From the NCBI GenBank assembly GCA_963712465.1, contig CAVQHY010000005.1, positions 394,866 to 458,865 on the forward strand: a stretch of 64,000 bases of DNA, given 5' to 3'. Below are positions 26,592-35,475 of this stretch, one piece after another. The notes under the pieces were generated by a model. The model made no database searches. It was not told where the DNA came from and worked only from the letters and a program-made list of their open reading frames with translations. The first letter of the stretch is position 1. Each line of letters begins with the position of its first letter. The translations under genes were made by a program, and so were the position numbers. Source of the stretch: CAVQHY01 sp963712465. Lineage in GTDB: Bacteria; Actinomycetota; Thermoleophilia; Gaiellales; Gaiellaceae.

Positions 26592-26754
26592 TGCTCCGTC
26601 CCGGGAGTCGCTTGATGATCCTGGCGCGCGAAAAGCAAGCCGTGCAAGGACACAGGGAGCTCCGATGTGCAGATATATCGGGGCGACTGAGGACCCGGCA
26701 CGGGGCCGTCTTGCAGCCGCCCAGAGCGCGAGTGACTTCCGGGATGGCGCACTA

Positions 26755-27768
26755 GTGGTCGAGGTCCTCCTCTCCGGCCTGATCGCGCTCGTGATCGGCA
26801 TCGTCGCCGGCCCTCAGTTCATCGAGTTCCTGCGCCGCAACGAGCTCGGCCAGTTCATCCGCGAGGAGGGCCCCCAGGGCCATCGCATCAAGCAGGGGAC
26901 GCCGACGATGGGCGGCTTGCTGATCCTGATCGCCGCCGCCGTGCCCTGGCTCGTCTTCGGGGAGTACACGATCGAGGCGCTGACGGTGCTCTTCGTGGCG
27001 CTGGGATGCGCCGCCGTCGGTTTCGCCGACGACTGGATGAAGCTCCGTCATCGCCGTTCGCTCGGGCTGTCCGGTCGCTGGAAGCTGGGCCTGCTCGCCG
27101 CGATCACCGCTGTCGTCGCGGTCGTGACCGAACGGCAGGACTTCAAGACCAGCGTCTATGTCCCGCTCGCCGACATCGACATCCCGATGTCGTACGGCTG
27201 GTACGTCCTCCTCTTCGTGATGATCGCGGGCACTGCGAACGGAGTCAATCTCACCGACGGCCTCGACGGCCTCGCCTCGGGCTCGGCGGCGTTCTCGCTC
27301 CTGACCTACACCGCAATGGGCATCGTCGCCTGGCTCGTCTCCAAGCGCGCGGGAGGAGTCGAGGACTTGGCGCAGCTCGATCTGGCCATCCTCGGCGCCG
27401 CGCTGATCGGGGGCACGATCGGCTTCCTCTGGTACAACGCGTTTCCGGCCGAGGTCTTCATGGGCGACACGGGCTCGATGGGGCTCGGAGGGGCGATTGC
27501 GGCCTTCGCGATCATGACCAAGACCGAGATCCTGCTGATCCTGATCGGCGGGGTATTCCTGATCGAGGCGCTCTCGGTGATGCTCCAGGTCGTCTTCTTC
27601 AAGTGGAAGGGGAGGCGGATCTTCCTGATGGCGCCGATCCACCACCACTTCGAGATGAAGGCGTGGTCGGAGACGCGCATCATGGTGCGCTTCTGGATTC
27701 TCGCCGCGATCCTGTGCGCGGCCGCGTTCGTCCTCTACTACCGCTACTTCTCGGAGTTTGCTTCCTAG
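26755..27768 (+). CDS. mraY: Phospho-MurNAc-pentapeptide transferase
   Basis: A polytopic enzyme of about 337 residues making lipid I from UDP-MurNAc-pentapeptide and undecaprenyl phosphate. GTPTMGGLLIL, VGFADDWMK, NLTDGLDGLASG, EVFMGDTGSMGLGG and PIHHHFE are the diagnostic MraY blocks, including the Mg2+-binding Asp residues. GTG 26755 gives the usual N-terminus (VEVLLSGLIAL). ATG 26665 in the same frame has AGGGAG 6 nt upstream and would add 30 atypical residues; it could be a genuine longer start. The murD start immediately follows the stop. Confidence 0.93.
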   Translation: MVEVLLSGLIALVIGIVAGPQFIEFLRRNELGQFIREEGPQGHRIKQGTPTMGGLLILIAAAVPWLVFGEYTIEALTVLFVALGCAAVGFADDWMKLRHRRSLGLSGRWKLGLLAAITAVVAVVTERQDFKTSVYVPLADIDIPMSYGWYVLLFVMIAGTANGVNLTDGLDGLASGSAAFSLLTYTAMGIVAWLVSKRAGGVEDLAQLDLAILGAALIGGTIGFLWYNAFPAEVFMGDTGSMGLGGAIAAFAIMTKTEILLILIGGVFLIEALSVMLQVVFFKWKGRRIFLMAPIHHHFEMKAWSETRIMVRFWILAAILCAAAFVLYYRYFSEFAS

Positions 27769-29064
27769 GTGAGCCCGCCACGTACGACGACCACCGCGGG
27801 CGCGATACCTCGCAGCGTCGTCGTGCTGGGGCTGGCGCGGTCCGGCGAGGCGGCGGCGCTCGCGCTCGCCCGCCACGGCGTGTCGGTGCGCGCCGTCGAC
27901 CGCGACGTCGACCTGGACGTGGGAAGGCTTCGGGCCGCCGGCGTCGAAGTGACCCTCGGCGCGGACGATCCCGCGCTGGTGGATGGGATGGAGGTGCTGG
28001 TGAAGAGCCCCGGCGTGCCGAGCGACGCCCCGCTCGTCGAGGCCGCGCGCGAGCGCGGCATCGCGGTGTGGAGCGAGATCGAGCTCGGCTCGAGGATCGT
28101 GCCGAACCCGCTGGTGGGCGTCACCGGAACGAACGGAAAGACAACCACGACCGAGCTTTTGGGCGAGATCTTCCGGGCGGCCGACCGGCCCGTCGTGGTG
28201 GCGGGGAATGTCGGGCAGCCGCTCACCGCGCTCGACGGCGTCCTTGGCGAGGAGGCCTGGGTCGTCTGCGAGCTCTCGAGCTTCCAGCTCGAGGACAGCG
28301 TCACGCTGCGGCCGCGCGTGGCGGTGCTGCTCAACCTCACGCCCGACCACCTCGATCGCCACGGCACCTTCGAGGCCTACCGGGACGCGAAGCTGCGCAT
28401 GTTTGCGAATCAGACCCCCGACGACGTCGCCGTCGTCCCGTCCGGCTTCGGCCCGGTGCCGGGAGAAGCCGCGCGCGTGGAGTTCTCCGCCGACGATCGG
28501 ATTCCGGCCGAGCCGCGCATCCCCGGCGGGCACAACCGGGAGAACGCCGCCGCGGCGACGGCGGCCGCGCGGGCGGCCGGCATACCGGACGAGGCGATCG
28601 CCGAGGCACTCACGACGTTCGAGGGCGTCCCGCATCGGCTCGAGCTCGTGGGCGAGGTGAGCGGGGTTCGCTTCGTCAACGACTCGAAGGCGACCAACCC
28701 GGAGGCCGCGGAGCGGGCGCTCTCCGCCTATCCGCCCGGGCTGCGCATCATCCTCGGCGGCAGTCGCAAGGGAACGCGGTTCGACGGGCTGGCCGCAGCC
28801 GCCCGCACGTCGTGCGTCGCCCGGGCCTACGTGATCGGCGAGTCCGCCGACGAGATCGCAGAGGCGCTTGCGGCCCAGGGTGTCCTGTTCACGCACTCGG
28901 GCGATCTGGAGCACGCGGTCGCCGACGCGTTTGCCGATGCCGAGCGCGGGGACGTGATCCTCCTCTCGCCGGCGTGCGCCAGCTTCGACCAGTTCGCGAA
29001 CTTCGAGGAGCGCGGTGCGCGCTTCGCCGAGCTCGTCGACGGGCTGCGCAGGGGGCCGGCGTGA
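27769..29064 (+). CDS. murD: UDP-N-acetylmuramoylalanine--D-glutamate ligase
   Basis: A 431-residue Mur ligase adding D-Glu to UDP-MurNAc-L-Ala. The N-terminal Rossmann-like domain (VVVLGLARSGEAAALAL) precedes the ATP loop GVTGTNGKTTTTELL, SSFQLE, NLTPDHLDRHG and NDSKATNPEAAE. GTG 27769 directly abuts the mraY stop TAG with no gap. The stop overlaps ftsW as GTGA. Confidence 0.95.
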   Translation: MSPPRTTTTAGAIPRSVVVLGLARSGEAAALALARHGVSVRAVDRDVDLDVGRLRAAGVEVTLGADDPALVDGMEVLVKSPGVPSDAPLVEAARERGIAVWSEIELGSRIVPNPLVGVTGTNGKTTTTELLGEIFRAADRPVVVAGNVGQPLTALDGVLGEEAWVVCELSSFQLEDSVTLRPRVAVLLNLTPDHLDRHGTFEAYRDAKLRMFANQTPDDVAVVPSGFGPVPGEAARVEFSADDRIPAEPRIPGGHNRENAAAATAAARAAGIPDEAIAEALTTFEGVPHRLELVGEVSGVRFVNDSKATNPEAAERALSAYPPGLRIILGGSRKGTRFDGLAAAARTSCVARAYVIGESADEIAEALAAQGVLFTHSGDLEHAVADAFADAERGDVILLSPACASFDQFANFEERGARFAELVDGLRRGPA

Positions 29065-30317
29065 GCTCCGCGGCGGCCACGGGCGCGAGGGCGGCCGCCG
29101 CCGGGCGGGAGCGGACGTCGTTCGAGTACCACCTGCTCGTGCTCGTCTCGCTGGCCCTCGTGGCGTTCGGCCTCGTGATGGTGTACAGCGCCAGCTCGGG
29201 CCGCGCGATCGTGGGAGACAGCGACCCGATGTACTACCTGAAGCGCCAGGCCCTCTTCGCCGTCGCGGGCGTGGTGGCGATGGTCGTCTGCTCGAGGCTC
29301 GATTTCCGTGCGTTCCGGTCGCTCGCGCCGCCGCTTCTCGTGTGCTCGGCGCTGCTGCTCGTCGTGGTGCTCGCCCTGGCTCTCCCCGTCAACGGTGCGC
29401 GGCGGTGGCTCACCGTCGGGCCCTTCGCGATCCAGCCCTCGGAGTTCGCCAAGCTCGCGCTCGTCATCTGGGTGGCGGGGGTGCTCTCCAGGCGGCCGGT
29501 TCCGCGAACCCTGGGCGCCCTGATGAAGCCGATCGGGATCGTGACAGGGCTCTTCGCCGTGCTGATCCTGCTCGAGCCCGATCTCGGGACGGTGATCGTG
29601 ATTGCCGTGATGATCGGGGCGATGCTGCTCGTGTCGGGCGCCCCCTTCCGGCTGTTTCTCACCGCCGGCGGGCTCGCCTTCGCGCTCGCGGCGGTTGCGA
29701 TCTGGCTCGAGCCGTACCGCCGCTCGCGCTTCTTCAGCTTCCTCGATCCCTGGAGCGACCCGCAGGGGGCCGGGTACCAGACCGTGCAGGCGATGATCTC
29801 GCTGGGCTCCGGCGGCCCGTTCGGCGTCGGCCTGGGGCAGAGCGTGGGCAAGGTCAACTACCTGCCCGAAGCCCACACGGACATGATCTTCGCGATCGTC
29901 GGCGAGGAGCTCGGGCTGGTCGGGGCAGCGGCACTGATCGGGGCGTTCGCGCTCCTCGGCTACGCGGGCTTCAACATCGCGCTGCAGTGCCGGAACCTGT
30001 TCGGGAAGCGGCTCGCCGCCGGCATCACGGCGATGATCCTCGGTCAGGCGGCAATCAATCTCGCAGCGGTGATGGGGATCGCTCCACTGACGGGAATCCC
30101 GCTCCCGTTCGTGTCGTACGGAGGCTCGAGCCTGCTCGTCATCCTCGCTTGCGTCGGGATCCTCCTTAACATCGCCACCAACGGTGCATCCCAGATCGCG
30201 ACAGCGGAAGTGCCTGATCGCCGCCGGAGGAACCGCGGGCCACGTGCTTCCGGCTCTCGCGGTCGCCGAGGCGCTGACGGCGCGCGGCGTCGCCGTGACG
30301 TTCGCGGGGTCGCCTGA
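29061..30317 (+). CDS. ftsW: Septal peptidoglycan glycosyltransferase FtsW
   Basis: A 418-residue SEDS-family polymerase with about ten membrane segments. Conserved loops include NGARRWLTVGPFAIQPSEFAK, LEPDLGT, EAHTDMIFAIVGEELG and GIPLPFVSYGGSS. After the last membrane segment it carries an Arg-rich tail of about 45 residues. The DNA of this tail also encodes, in another frame, the first 44 codons of murG, an unusually long overlap of 134 nt. GTG 29061 overlaps the murD stop. Confidence 0.94.
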   Translation: MSSAAATGARAAAAGRERTSFEYHLLVLVSLALVAFGLVMVYSASSGRAIVGDSDPMYYLKRQALFAVAGVVAMVVCSRLDFRAFRSLAPPLLVCSALLLVVVLALALPVNGARRWLTVGPFAIQPSEFAKLALVIWVAGVLSRRPVPRTLGALMKPIGIVTGLFAVLILLEPDLGTVIVIAVMIGAMLLVSGAPFRLFLTAGGLAFALAAVAIWLEPYRRSRFFSFLDPWSDPQGAGYQTVQAMISLGSGGPFGVGLGQSVGKVNYLPEAHTDMIFAIVGEELGLVGAAALIGAFALLGYAGFNIALQCRNLFGKRLAAGITAMILGQAAINLAAVMGIAPLTGIPLPFVSYGGSSLLVILACVGILLNIATNGASQIATAEVPDRRRRNRGPRASGSRGRRGADGARRRRDVRGVA

Positions 30318-31263
30318 CCGGATCGAGGCGCGGCTCGTTCCGGAGGCGGGGTACGAGCTCGACACGTTCCACGTGTCGGGCCTTCCGCGCACGCCGGGGG
30401 TCGAGCTGCTGCGCTCCCTCGCGCGCGACGTACGCGCTCCCGCCGCCTGCATGGCGATCCTCCGCAGGCGCCGGCCGGACGTCGTCCTCGGCGGCGGCGG
30501 CTACGTCGCCGGGCCGATGGTGCTGGCCGCGCGCACGCTCGGGATCCCTGCGGTGCTGACCGAGGCCGACGCCCATCTCGGCCTCGCCAATCGCCTCGCC
30601 GCTCCGCTCGCCGACAGGGTCATGCTCGCGTTCCCGATCGACGGACGAACCGGCCCGAGGTACCGGGTGGTCGGCCGCCCGATCCCGGCGCGCTCACGTC
30701 TGGTCGGACCGGACGACGCCCGAGAGCGGTTCGAGCTCCCGGCCGACGGCCCCGTCGTGGTCGTCTTTGGCGGAAGCCAGGGCGCCCGCCGGTTGAACGA
30801 GGCCGCTCTCGAGGCCTTCGGCCGGGACGGGCCGGCGATCCTCCACCTCTCGGGCGAGCGCGATTATCCGGCTCTCGCGCCGCGGATCACACGCCCGGGC
30901 TACAGGCTCGTCGCGTTCACGAAGGACTTCGGGGCCGCGCTCGCCGCCGCCGACCTGGTCGTCTCGCGAGCGGGTGGATCCGTCTGGGAGATCGCGGCCG
31001 CCGGGAAGGCGGCGATCCTCGTGCCGTACCCCCACGCCACGGCCGATCACCAGACGACGAACGCGCGCTGGTTCGAGCGCGGCGGCGGCGCCGTCGTCGT
31101 CCCGGAGGCCGAGCTCGACCTCCGTCCGCTCGTCCAGGAGCTGCTCGGCGATCCGGCGCGCCTCACAAGAATGGGGACCGCGATGCTCGCTCTCGCCTGT
31201 CCCGACGCAGCCGACGCCGTTGCCGACGAGGTGGTCGCCCTTGCAGCCGCTCGCCGGCCGTAG
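30184..31263 (+). CDS. murG: Lipid II synthase (GlcNAc transferase) MurG
   Basis: A 359-residue glycosyltransferase converting lipid I to lipid II. The N-terminal glycine loop LIAAGGTAGHVLPALAVAE, GGGGYVAGPMV, GGSQGARRLNEAA and the C-terminal SRAGGSVWEIAAAGKAAILVPYP are standard. GTG 30184 is the only plausible start before the glycine loop, so the overlap with the ftsW tail is real unless FtsW is shorter. The stop lies 20 nt inside the murC frame. Confidence 0.95.
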   Translation: MHPRSRQRKCLIAAGGTAGHVLPALAVAEALTARGVAVTFAGSPDRIEARLVPEAGYELDTFHVSGLPRTPGVELLRSLARDVRAPAACMAILRRRRPDVVLGGGGYVAGPMVLAARTLGIPAVLTEADAHLGLANRLAAPLADRVMLAFPIDGRTGPRYRVVGRPIPARSRLVGPDDARERFELPADGPVVVVFGGSQGARRLNEAALEAFGRDGPAILHLSGERDYPALAPRITRPGYRLVAFTKDFGAALAAADLVVSRAGGSVWEIAAAGKAAILVPYPHATADHQTTNARWFERGGGAVVVPEAELDLRPLVQELLGDPARLTRMGTAMLALACPDAADAVADEVVALAAARRP

Positions 31264-32479
31264 GCTCTGGTTCGTCGGCATCGGCGGCGCGGGCATGAGC
31301 GCGCTCGCCGTCGTCGCGAGGGCGTGGGGCGCCGAGGTGGCGGGCTCCGATCGAGCGCGCTCCGCCTACGTCGAGCTGCTGGAGCGCGAGGGCGTACGGG
31401 TCGTCATCGGTCATGACGCCGGCAGCGTCCCGGACGGATGGGAGGTGATCGCGTCCACGGCGATCGGCGCAGACAACCCGGAGGTCGCGCTGGGAGCGCG
31501 ACCGCGCGGCGAGCTGCTGGCCGAGCTCGTCGCGCTGCGACCGTCGATCGTCGTCGCGGGCGCGCACGGCAAGACGACGACGACGGCGATGATCGCCTTC
31601 GTCCTCGACCGGCTCGGGCTCGATCCCGCCTACCTGATCGGCGGGGTCGTGCCGCAGCTTCGCGGCAACGCCAGGGGTGGTTCGGGCTGGCTCGTCGCCG
31701 AGGGAGACGAGAGCGACCGGTCGCTGGCGCTGCTTCGTCCCCGGATCGCGGTCGTGACCAACGTCGAGCTCGATCACCACACGACCTTCGCGTCGCTCGC
31801 CGAGGTCGAGAGCTTCTACGCACGGTGGCTCGGCGCGCTGTCCACCGACGTGATCGTGGTTCGCGGGAAGAGCCTCGAGCCCCTGGAGGGAGTCGACCTG
31901 GCCGTGCCGGGGGAGCACAACCGGCTCAACGCCGCCTGCGCGGTGGCCGCGCTCGAGGCGGCAGGGATGGAACGCGACGAAGCCGTGGCCGCGCTGGCCG
32001 AGTTTCGCGGCGTCGGTCGACGGTTCGAGCGGCGAGGCGCCGAGGGGGGCACGGTCGTCGTCGACGACTACGGGCACCACCCGAGCGAGCTCGCCGCGAC
32101 GCTCGCGGCCGCACGCGCCGAGGCGGGCGGGGGCAGGGTGCTCGTGGTGTTCCAGCCGCATCTCTACTCGCGCACCCGCCACCTCGCACACGAGTTCGGC
32201 GAGGCGCTCACGGCGGCGGACGCCGTCTGCGTCACCGCCGTCTACGCGGCCCGGGAGGAGCCGGTCGCCGGGGTGACGGGGAAGCTCGTCGTGGACGCGC
32301 TCGCCGAGGCTCGCCCCGGGATGCCTCTGGGCTGGGCGCCGGCGCTCGAGGACGCGGCGGCGATTGTGGCCGGATGGGCTCGCCCCGGCGACCTCGTTCT
32401 CACCGTGGGGGCCGGCGACGTCGACCGCACGGGCCCGCTGATCCTCGCCGCGCTGGCGGGCGGAGGCGTGCGCCGTTGA
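31241..32479 (+). CDS. murC: UDP-N-acetylmuramate--L-alanine ligase
   Basis: A 412-residue Mur ligase that adds the first amino acid, L-Ala, to UDP-MurNAc. LWFVGIGGAGMSALA is the UDP-binding start. AGAHGKTTTTAMI is the ATP loop, and VVDDYGHHPSELAATLAAAR and VFQPHLYSRTRHL are MurC-specific. TTG 31241 is the only start codon upstream of the first motif; it overlaps murG by 23 nt. The stop overlaps murB as TTGA. Confidence 0.94.
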   Translation: MQPLAGRRLWFVGIGGAGMSALAVVARAWGAEVAGSDRARSAYVELLEREGVRVVIGHDAGSVPDGWEVIASTAIGADNPEVALGARPRGELLAELVALRPSIVVAGAHGKTTTTAMIAFVLDRLGLDPAYLIGGVVPQLRGNARGGSGWLVAEGDESDRSLALLRPRIAVVTNVELDHHTTFASLAEVESFYARWLGALSTDVIVVRGKSLEPLEGVDLAVPGEHNRLNAACAVAALEAAGMERDEAVAALAEFRGVGRRFERRGAEGGTVVVDDYGHHPSELAATLAAARAEAGGGRVLVVFQPHLYSRTRHLAHEFGEALTAADAVCVTAVYAAREEPVAGVTGKLVVDALAEARPGMPLGWAPALEDAAAIVAGWARPGDLVLTVGAGDVDRTGPLILAALAGGGVRR

Positions 32480-33366
32480 CGCCTCGTGGGCACGTCGCGC
32501 TCTCGCGGTTCACGACGCTCGGGACCGGAGGGCCCGCCCGCTGGCTCGCCGAGCCGGAGTCGGTGGACGAGCTCGCGGAGCTCCTGTCTTGGGCCGGCGA
32601 GCGCGATCTCCTCGTGGCAGCGATCGGACTCGGCTCGAACCTGCTCGCGGCCGACGCGGGCTTTCCCGGGCTCGTTCTCCGGCTGCGCGGAGAGCTTGCC
32701 GCTGCCGCGGCCTCCGGAGGCCTGGTTCGCGCGGGCGGAGGCGCGCCGCTTGCCGTATGCCTTCACCGGGCGCGGGCCGCCGGGCTCGGCGGCCTCGAGT
32801 TCACGTGCGCGATCCCCGGGACGGTCGGCGGCGCCGTCTGGATGAACGCCGGCGCGCACGGCGGAGACGTCGCTGCGGTGCTCGAGCGCGCGCTCGTCGT
32901 CGAGGCAGACGGCGGCACGTGGCGAACCCCGGACGAGCTCGGCCTTCGGTACCGCCGCTCCGATCTTCGCCACGGTCAGGTCGTCGCCACGGCGGAGTTC
33001 CGGCTCGAGGCGCGGGACCCCGACGAGATCCGTCGCCGGATCGGGGAGATGCAGGCGTGGCGCAAGGCAACGCAGCCGACCGACAGGCGCACCTTCGGCA
33101 GCGTGTTCAAGAATCCGTCGCACGAGCTGACCGCGGGCCGCATGCTCGAGGCCTGCGGGCTGAAGGGATTCGCCGCCGGCGGTGCGCGGATCTCGCCGAA
33201 GCACGCCAACTTCATCGAGAACACGGGCGGCGCGCGCACCGAGGACGCTCTCGCTCTCATCGAGGAGGCCCGGCGCCGCGCGCGAGAGCACTACGGCGTG
33301 ACTCTCGAGACCGAGGTCGTTCTCCTCGGCGATATCTCCGTCCCCCCGCTCGCCGGCGGTCGGTAG
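32476..33366 (+). CDS. murB: UDP-N-acetylenolpyruvoylglucosamine reductase
   Basis: A 296-residue flavoenzyme reducing UDP-GlcNAc-enolpyruvate to UDP-MurNAc with NADPH. FTTLGTGGPARWLAEP, IGLGSNLLAADAGFPG, CAIPGTVGGAVWMNAGAHGG, GSVFKNPS and ISPKHANFIEN follow the MurB pattern, with the catalytic serine in the GSVFKNP block. TTG 32476 overlaps the murC stop (TTGA). murC and murB are separate genes here, not fused. Confidence 0.95.
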   Translation: MTPRGHVALSRFTTLGTGGPARWLAEPESVDELAELLSWAGERDLLVAAIGLGSNLLAADAGFPGLVLRLRGELAAAAASGGLVRAGGGAPLAVCLHRARAAGLGGLEFTCAIPGTVGGAVWMNAGAHGGDVAAVLERALVVEADGGTWRTPDELGLRYRRSDLRHGQVVATAEFRLEARDPDEIRRRIGEMQAWRKATQPTDRRTFGSVFKNPSHELTAGRMLEACGLKGFAAGGARISPKHANFIENTGGARTEDALALIEEARRRAREHYGVTLETEVVLLGDISVPPLAGGR

Positions 33367-33397
33367 GACCCGCCGGGCCCGCGGCGAAGAGTTCGGT

Positions 33398-34186
33398 ATG
33401 GCCACCAGGCCCGCACTGGCTCTTGCCGCGCCGCGGTCGCTCGTCCCGGGCGGTCCCCGGATCCGGCGAGGCGCGGTCGTCGCCGCCGTCGTCGTGGCGG
33501 CCGTCCTCGTCGGAGCGTACGCGACCGCGCGCTGGACGGGCGCGTTTGCGGTGCAGTCGATCGACGTCGAGGGCGCGCCGCCCCAGGTGACGGCGGCCGT
33601 CGAGCAAGCTGCTCGTGAGGCTCGAGGTCAGAGCCTGGTCACGCTCGACCAGGACGCGCTCGAGCGTGAGCTGGTGGGACTCCCCTGGGTCGTGTCCGCG
33701 CAGGTCGACCGGGCGTTTCCGGACACCCTTCGTATCCGCGTCCAGGCAGAGCGGCCGGCGGCGGTCATGCGCTCCGGAGCGAACGCATGGCTGGTGTCCG
33801 AGCGAGGTCGCGTCGTCGGTCGCGCCGATCCCCGACGCCACGCGAAGCTTCCTCGGATCTGGCTGCCGAGCGCGACGCCCATCGCTCCCGGCACGACCCT
33901 CGACGCCGATCATCAGGGCGCCGCCGTCCGGGCGCTGGCGCTCCTCCCGCGGAGCTTCCCGCTACGAGTCGATACCGCTCGCTCCGAGGAGGACGGGATC
34001 ACGCTCGTGCTGGGTAATCGAAGCGAGCTACGGCTCGGCCTGCCCGATGACCTCGAGCTCAAGATGGCCGCCGCGGCGCGGACGCTGCGGGAGCTGGGTG
34101 CGCCCGGCCGGGCCGCGCTCAGCTATGTGGATGTGAGCGTTCCCGAACGCGTTGTAGTGGCCGAGAACTCTCAAGTCGAAGGTTGA
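33398..34186 (+). CDS. ftsQ: Cell division protein FtsQ/DivIB
   Basis: A 262-residue bitopic division protein: a short basic cytoplasmic part, one membrane segment (about residues 25-45), a POTRA domain starting at AVQSIDVEGAPP, then the FtsQ beta domain (PDTLRIRVQAERPAAVM to LSYVDVSVPERVVV). It connects early and late divisome components with FtsL and FtsI. ATG 33398 lies 31 nt after murB. An inverted repeat overlaps its 3' end. Confidence 0.9.
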   Translation: MATRPALALAAPRSLVPGGPRIRRGAVVAAVVVAAVLVGAYATARWTGAFAVQSIDVEGAPPQVTAAVEQAAREARGQSLVTLDQDALERELVGLPWVVSAQVDRAFPDTLRIRVQAERPAAVMRSGANAWLVSERGRVVGRADPRRHAKLPRIWLPSATPIAPGTTLDADHQGAAVRALALLPRSFPLRVDTARSEEDGITLVLGNRSELRLGLPDDLELKMAAAARTLRELGAPGRAALSYVDVSVPERVVVAENSQVEG

Positions 34187-34197
34187 GATTGAGAGTT
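34166..34197. terminator. Inverted repeat at the ftsQ 3' end
   Basis: AACTCTCAA (34166-34174) and TTGAGAGTT (34189-34197) form a perfect 9-bp stem with a 14-nt loop around the ftsQ stop. No T tract follows. It may be an attenuating hairpin between ftsQ and ftsZ. Confidence 0.45.
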
Positions 34198-34225
34198 GGC
34201 TGAGGAAATGCCTGCAAATGGGCGT

Positions 34226-34254
34226 TTGACAGTCCGCGACGATGGGCGTACTCT
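34226..34254 (+). promoter_or_regulatory. Consensus promoter of ftsZ
   Basis: TTGACA (34226-34231), a 17-bp spacer and TACTCT (34249-34254) give the clearest sigma-A promoter in the window. The predicted leader is about 53 nt and ends in GAAGAGAAGG before the ftsZ GTG. ftsZ is thus likely transcribed separately from the rest of the cluster as well. Confidence 0.85.
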
Positions 34255-34314
34255 CGTTCCAAACCTCAAGTCGAGCTTCAGGAGTTTCCCGTTCCCGCCG
34301 AAGAGAAGGTCATC

Positions 34315-35382
34315 GTGAGAGAACAGGCAGGCAGCTACCTCGCAGTCATCAAGGTCGTGGGTATCGGCGGCGGCGGCACCAACGCCGTGAGCCGGATGGT
34401 CGACGCGGGCCTGAGGGGCGTCGAGTTCGTCGCAGTGAACACGGACGCACAGGCGCTGCAGATGGTCGACGCCGACGTGAAGCTCCACGTGGGGGCGAAG
34501 GCGACGCGTGGACTCGGCGCAGGCGCGAATCCGGAGGTCGGGCACGAGGCGGCGATGGAGAGTCGCGACGAGCTCAAGGAGACGCTCAAGGGCGCGGACA
34601 TGGTGTTCGTCACCGCCGGCGAGGGTGGCGGCACGGGCACCGGCGGCGCGCCGGTGATCGCCGAGCTCACCCGCGAGCTGGGGGCGCTGACCGTCGGGGT
34701 GGTGACGCGGCCGTTCAACTTCGAGGGTCGCAAGCGGGCCGAGCAGGCGCAGCGCGGCATCAGCGAGCTGCGCGACAAGGTCGACACGCTGATCGTGATC
34801 CCGAATGACCGCCTGCTCCAGGTGGTCGAGAAGCAGACGTCGGTGATGGACGCGTTTCGCATGGCCGACGACATCCTGCGCCAGGGCGTGCAGGGGATCA
34901 CCGACCTGATTACGGTGCCGGGTCTCGTCAATCTCGACTTCGCCGACGTGCGCACGATCATGCGCGACGCCGGCTCGGCGCTCATGGGCATCGGCGAGGC
35001 CGAGGGTGAGAACCGGGCTGCGGAGGCGGCACGCGCGGCCGTCTCGTCGCCGCTGCTCGAGGCGTCGGTGGAGGGGGCGACCGGGATCCTGCTCAACATC
35101 ACGGGCGGCTCGAACCTGGGTCTCTTCGAGGTGAACGAGGCCGCGGAGGTCGTCACGGGCGCGGCCGATCAGAACGCCAACGTCATCTTCGGCGCCGTGA
35201 TCGACGACGCCATGGACGCGAGCGTGCGGGTGACCGTGATCGCGACCGGGTTCGACGGGAAGCTGCGGCCACAGCGCAAGGAGCTCGGCGAGGGCGAGCA
35301 GACGCAGCTCTCCGAGAGCCGCGAGGGCTTCGACGTCCCGGCGGACGTCCTCGAGGTTCCCTCCTTCCTGCGCGACTCCTAG
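34315..35382 (+). CDS. ftsZ: Cell division GTPase FtsZ
   Basis: A 355-residue tubulin homologue forming the Z ring. IKVVGIGGGGTNAVSRM, the GTP signature GGGTGTGGAPV, NFADVRTIM-type T7 loop (here NLDFADVRTIM) and the C-terminal peptide DVPADVLEVPSFLRDS are present. The C-terminal linker is short. GTG 34315 has a good GAAGAGAAGG ribosome-binding site, unlike the leaderless genes nearby. No ftsA or sepF is found next to it; the glycine cleavage operon follows. Confidence 0.97.
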   Translation: MREQAGSYLAVIKVVGIGGGGTNAVSRMVDAGLRGVEFVAVNTDAQALQMVDADVKLHVGAKATRGLGAGANPEVGHEAAMESRDELKETLKGADMVFVTAGEGGGTGTGGAPVIAELTRELGALTVGVVTRPFNFEGRKRAEQAQRGISELRDKVDTLIVIPNDRLLQVVEKQTSVMDAFRMADDILRQGVQGITDLITVPGLVNLDFADVRTIMRDAGSALMGIGEAEGENRAAEAARAAVSSPLLEASVEGATGILLNITGGSNLGLFEVNEAAEVVTGAADQNANVIFGAVIDDAMDASVRVTVIATGFDGKLRPQRKELGEGEQTQLSESREGFDVPADVLEVPSFLRDS

Positions 35383-35392
35383 CACCGCGTCT

Positions 35393-35417
35393 CGAGCCAG
35401 GTTCCGCGCGTGGCTCG
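35393..35417 (+). terminator. Terminator hairpin after ftsZ
   Basis: CGAGCCA (35393-35399) and TGGCTCG (35411-35417) form a 7-bp stem 11 nt after the ftsZ stop, ahead of the gcvT promoter. No strong T tract follows. Confidence 0.5.
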
Positions 35418-35460
35418 GCTCAGTCTGGGGTTCCCGGGCGGTGGCGCCTGCGCCGGGCGG

Positions 35461-35466
35461 TAGAGT
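35461..35466 (+). promoter_or_regulatory. -10 box of the gcv operon
   Basis: TAGAGT lies 9 nt before the gcvT GTG at 35476, leaving at most a few nucleotides of leader. There is no room for a glycine riboswitch and none is seen. Confidence 0.5.
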
Positions 35467-35475
35467 TCGCGCCCG

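Noticed and set aside
35383..35475. Glycine riboswitch before gcvT
   Set aside because: The 93-bp spacer holds a hairpin and a promoter with its -10 box 9 nt before the start. There is no room for the aptamer and no conserved core.
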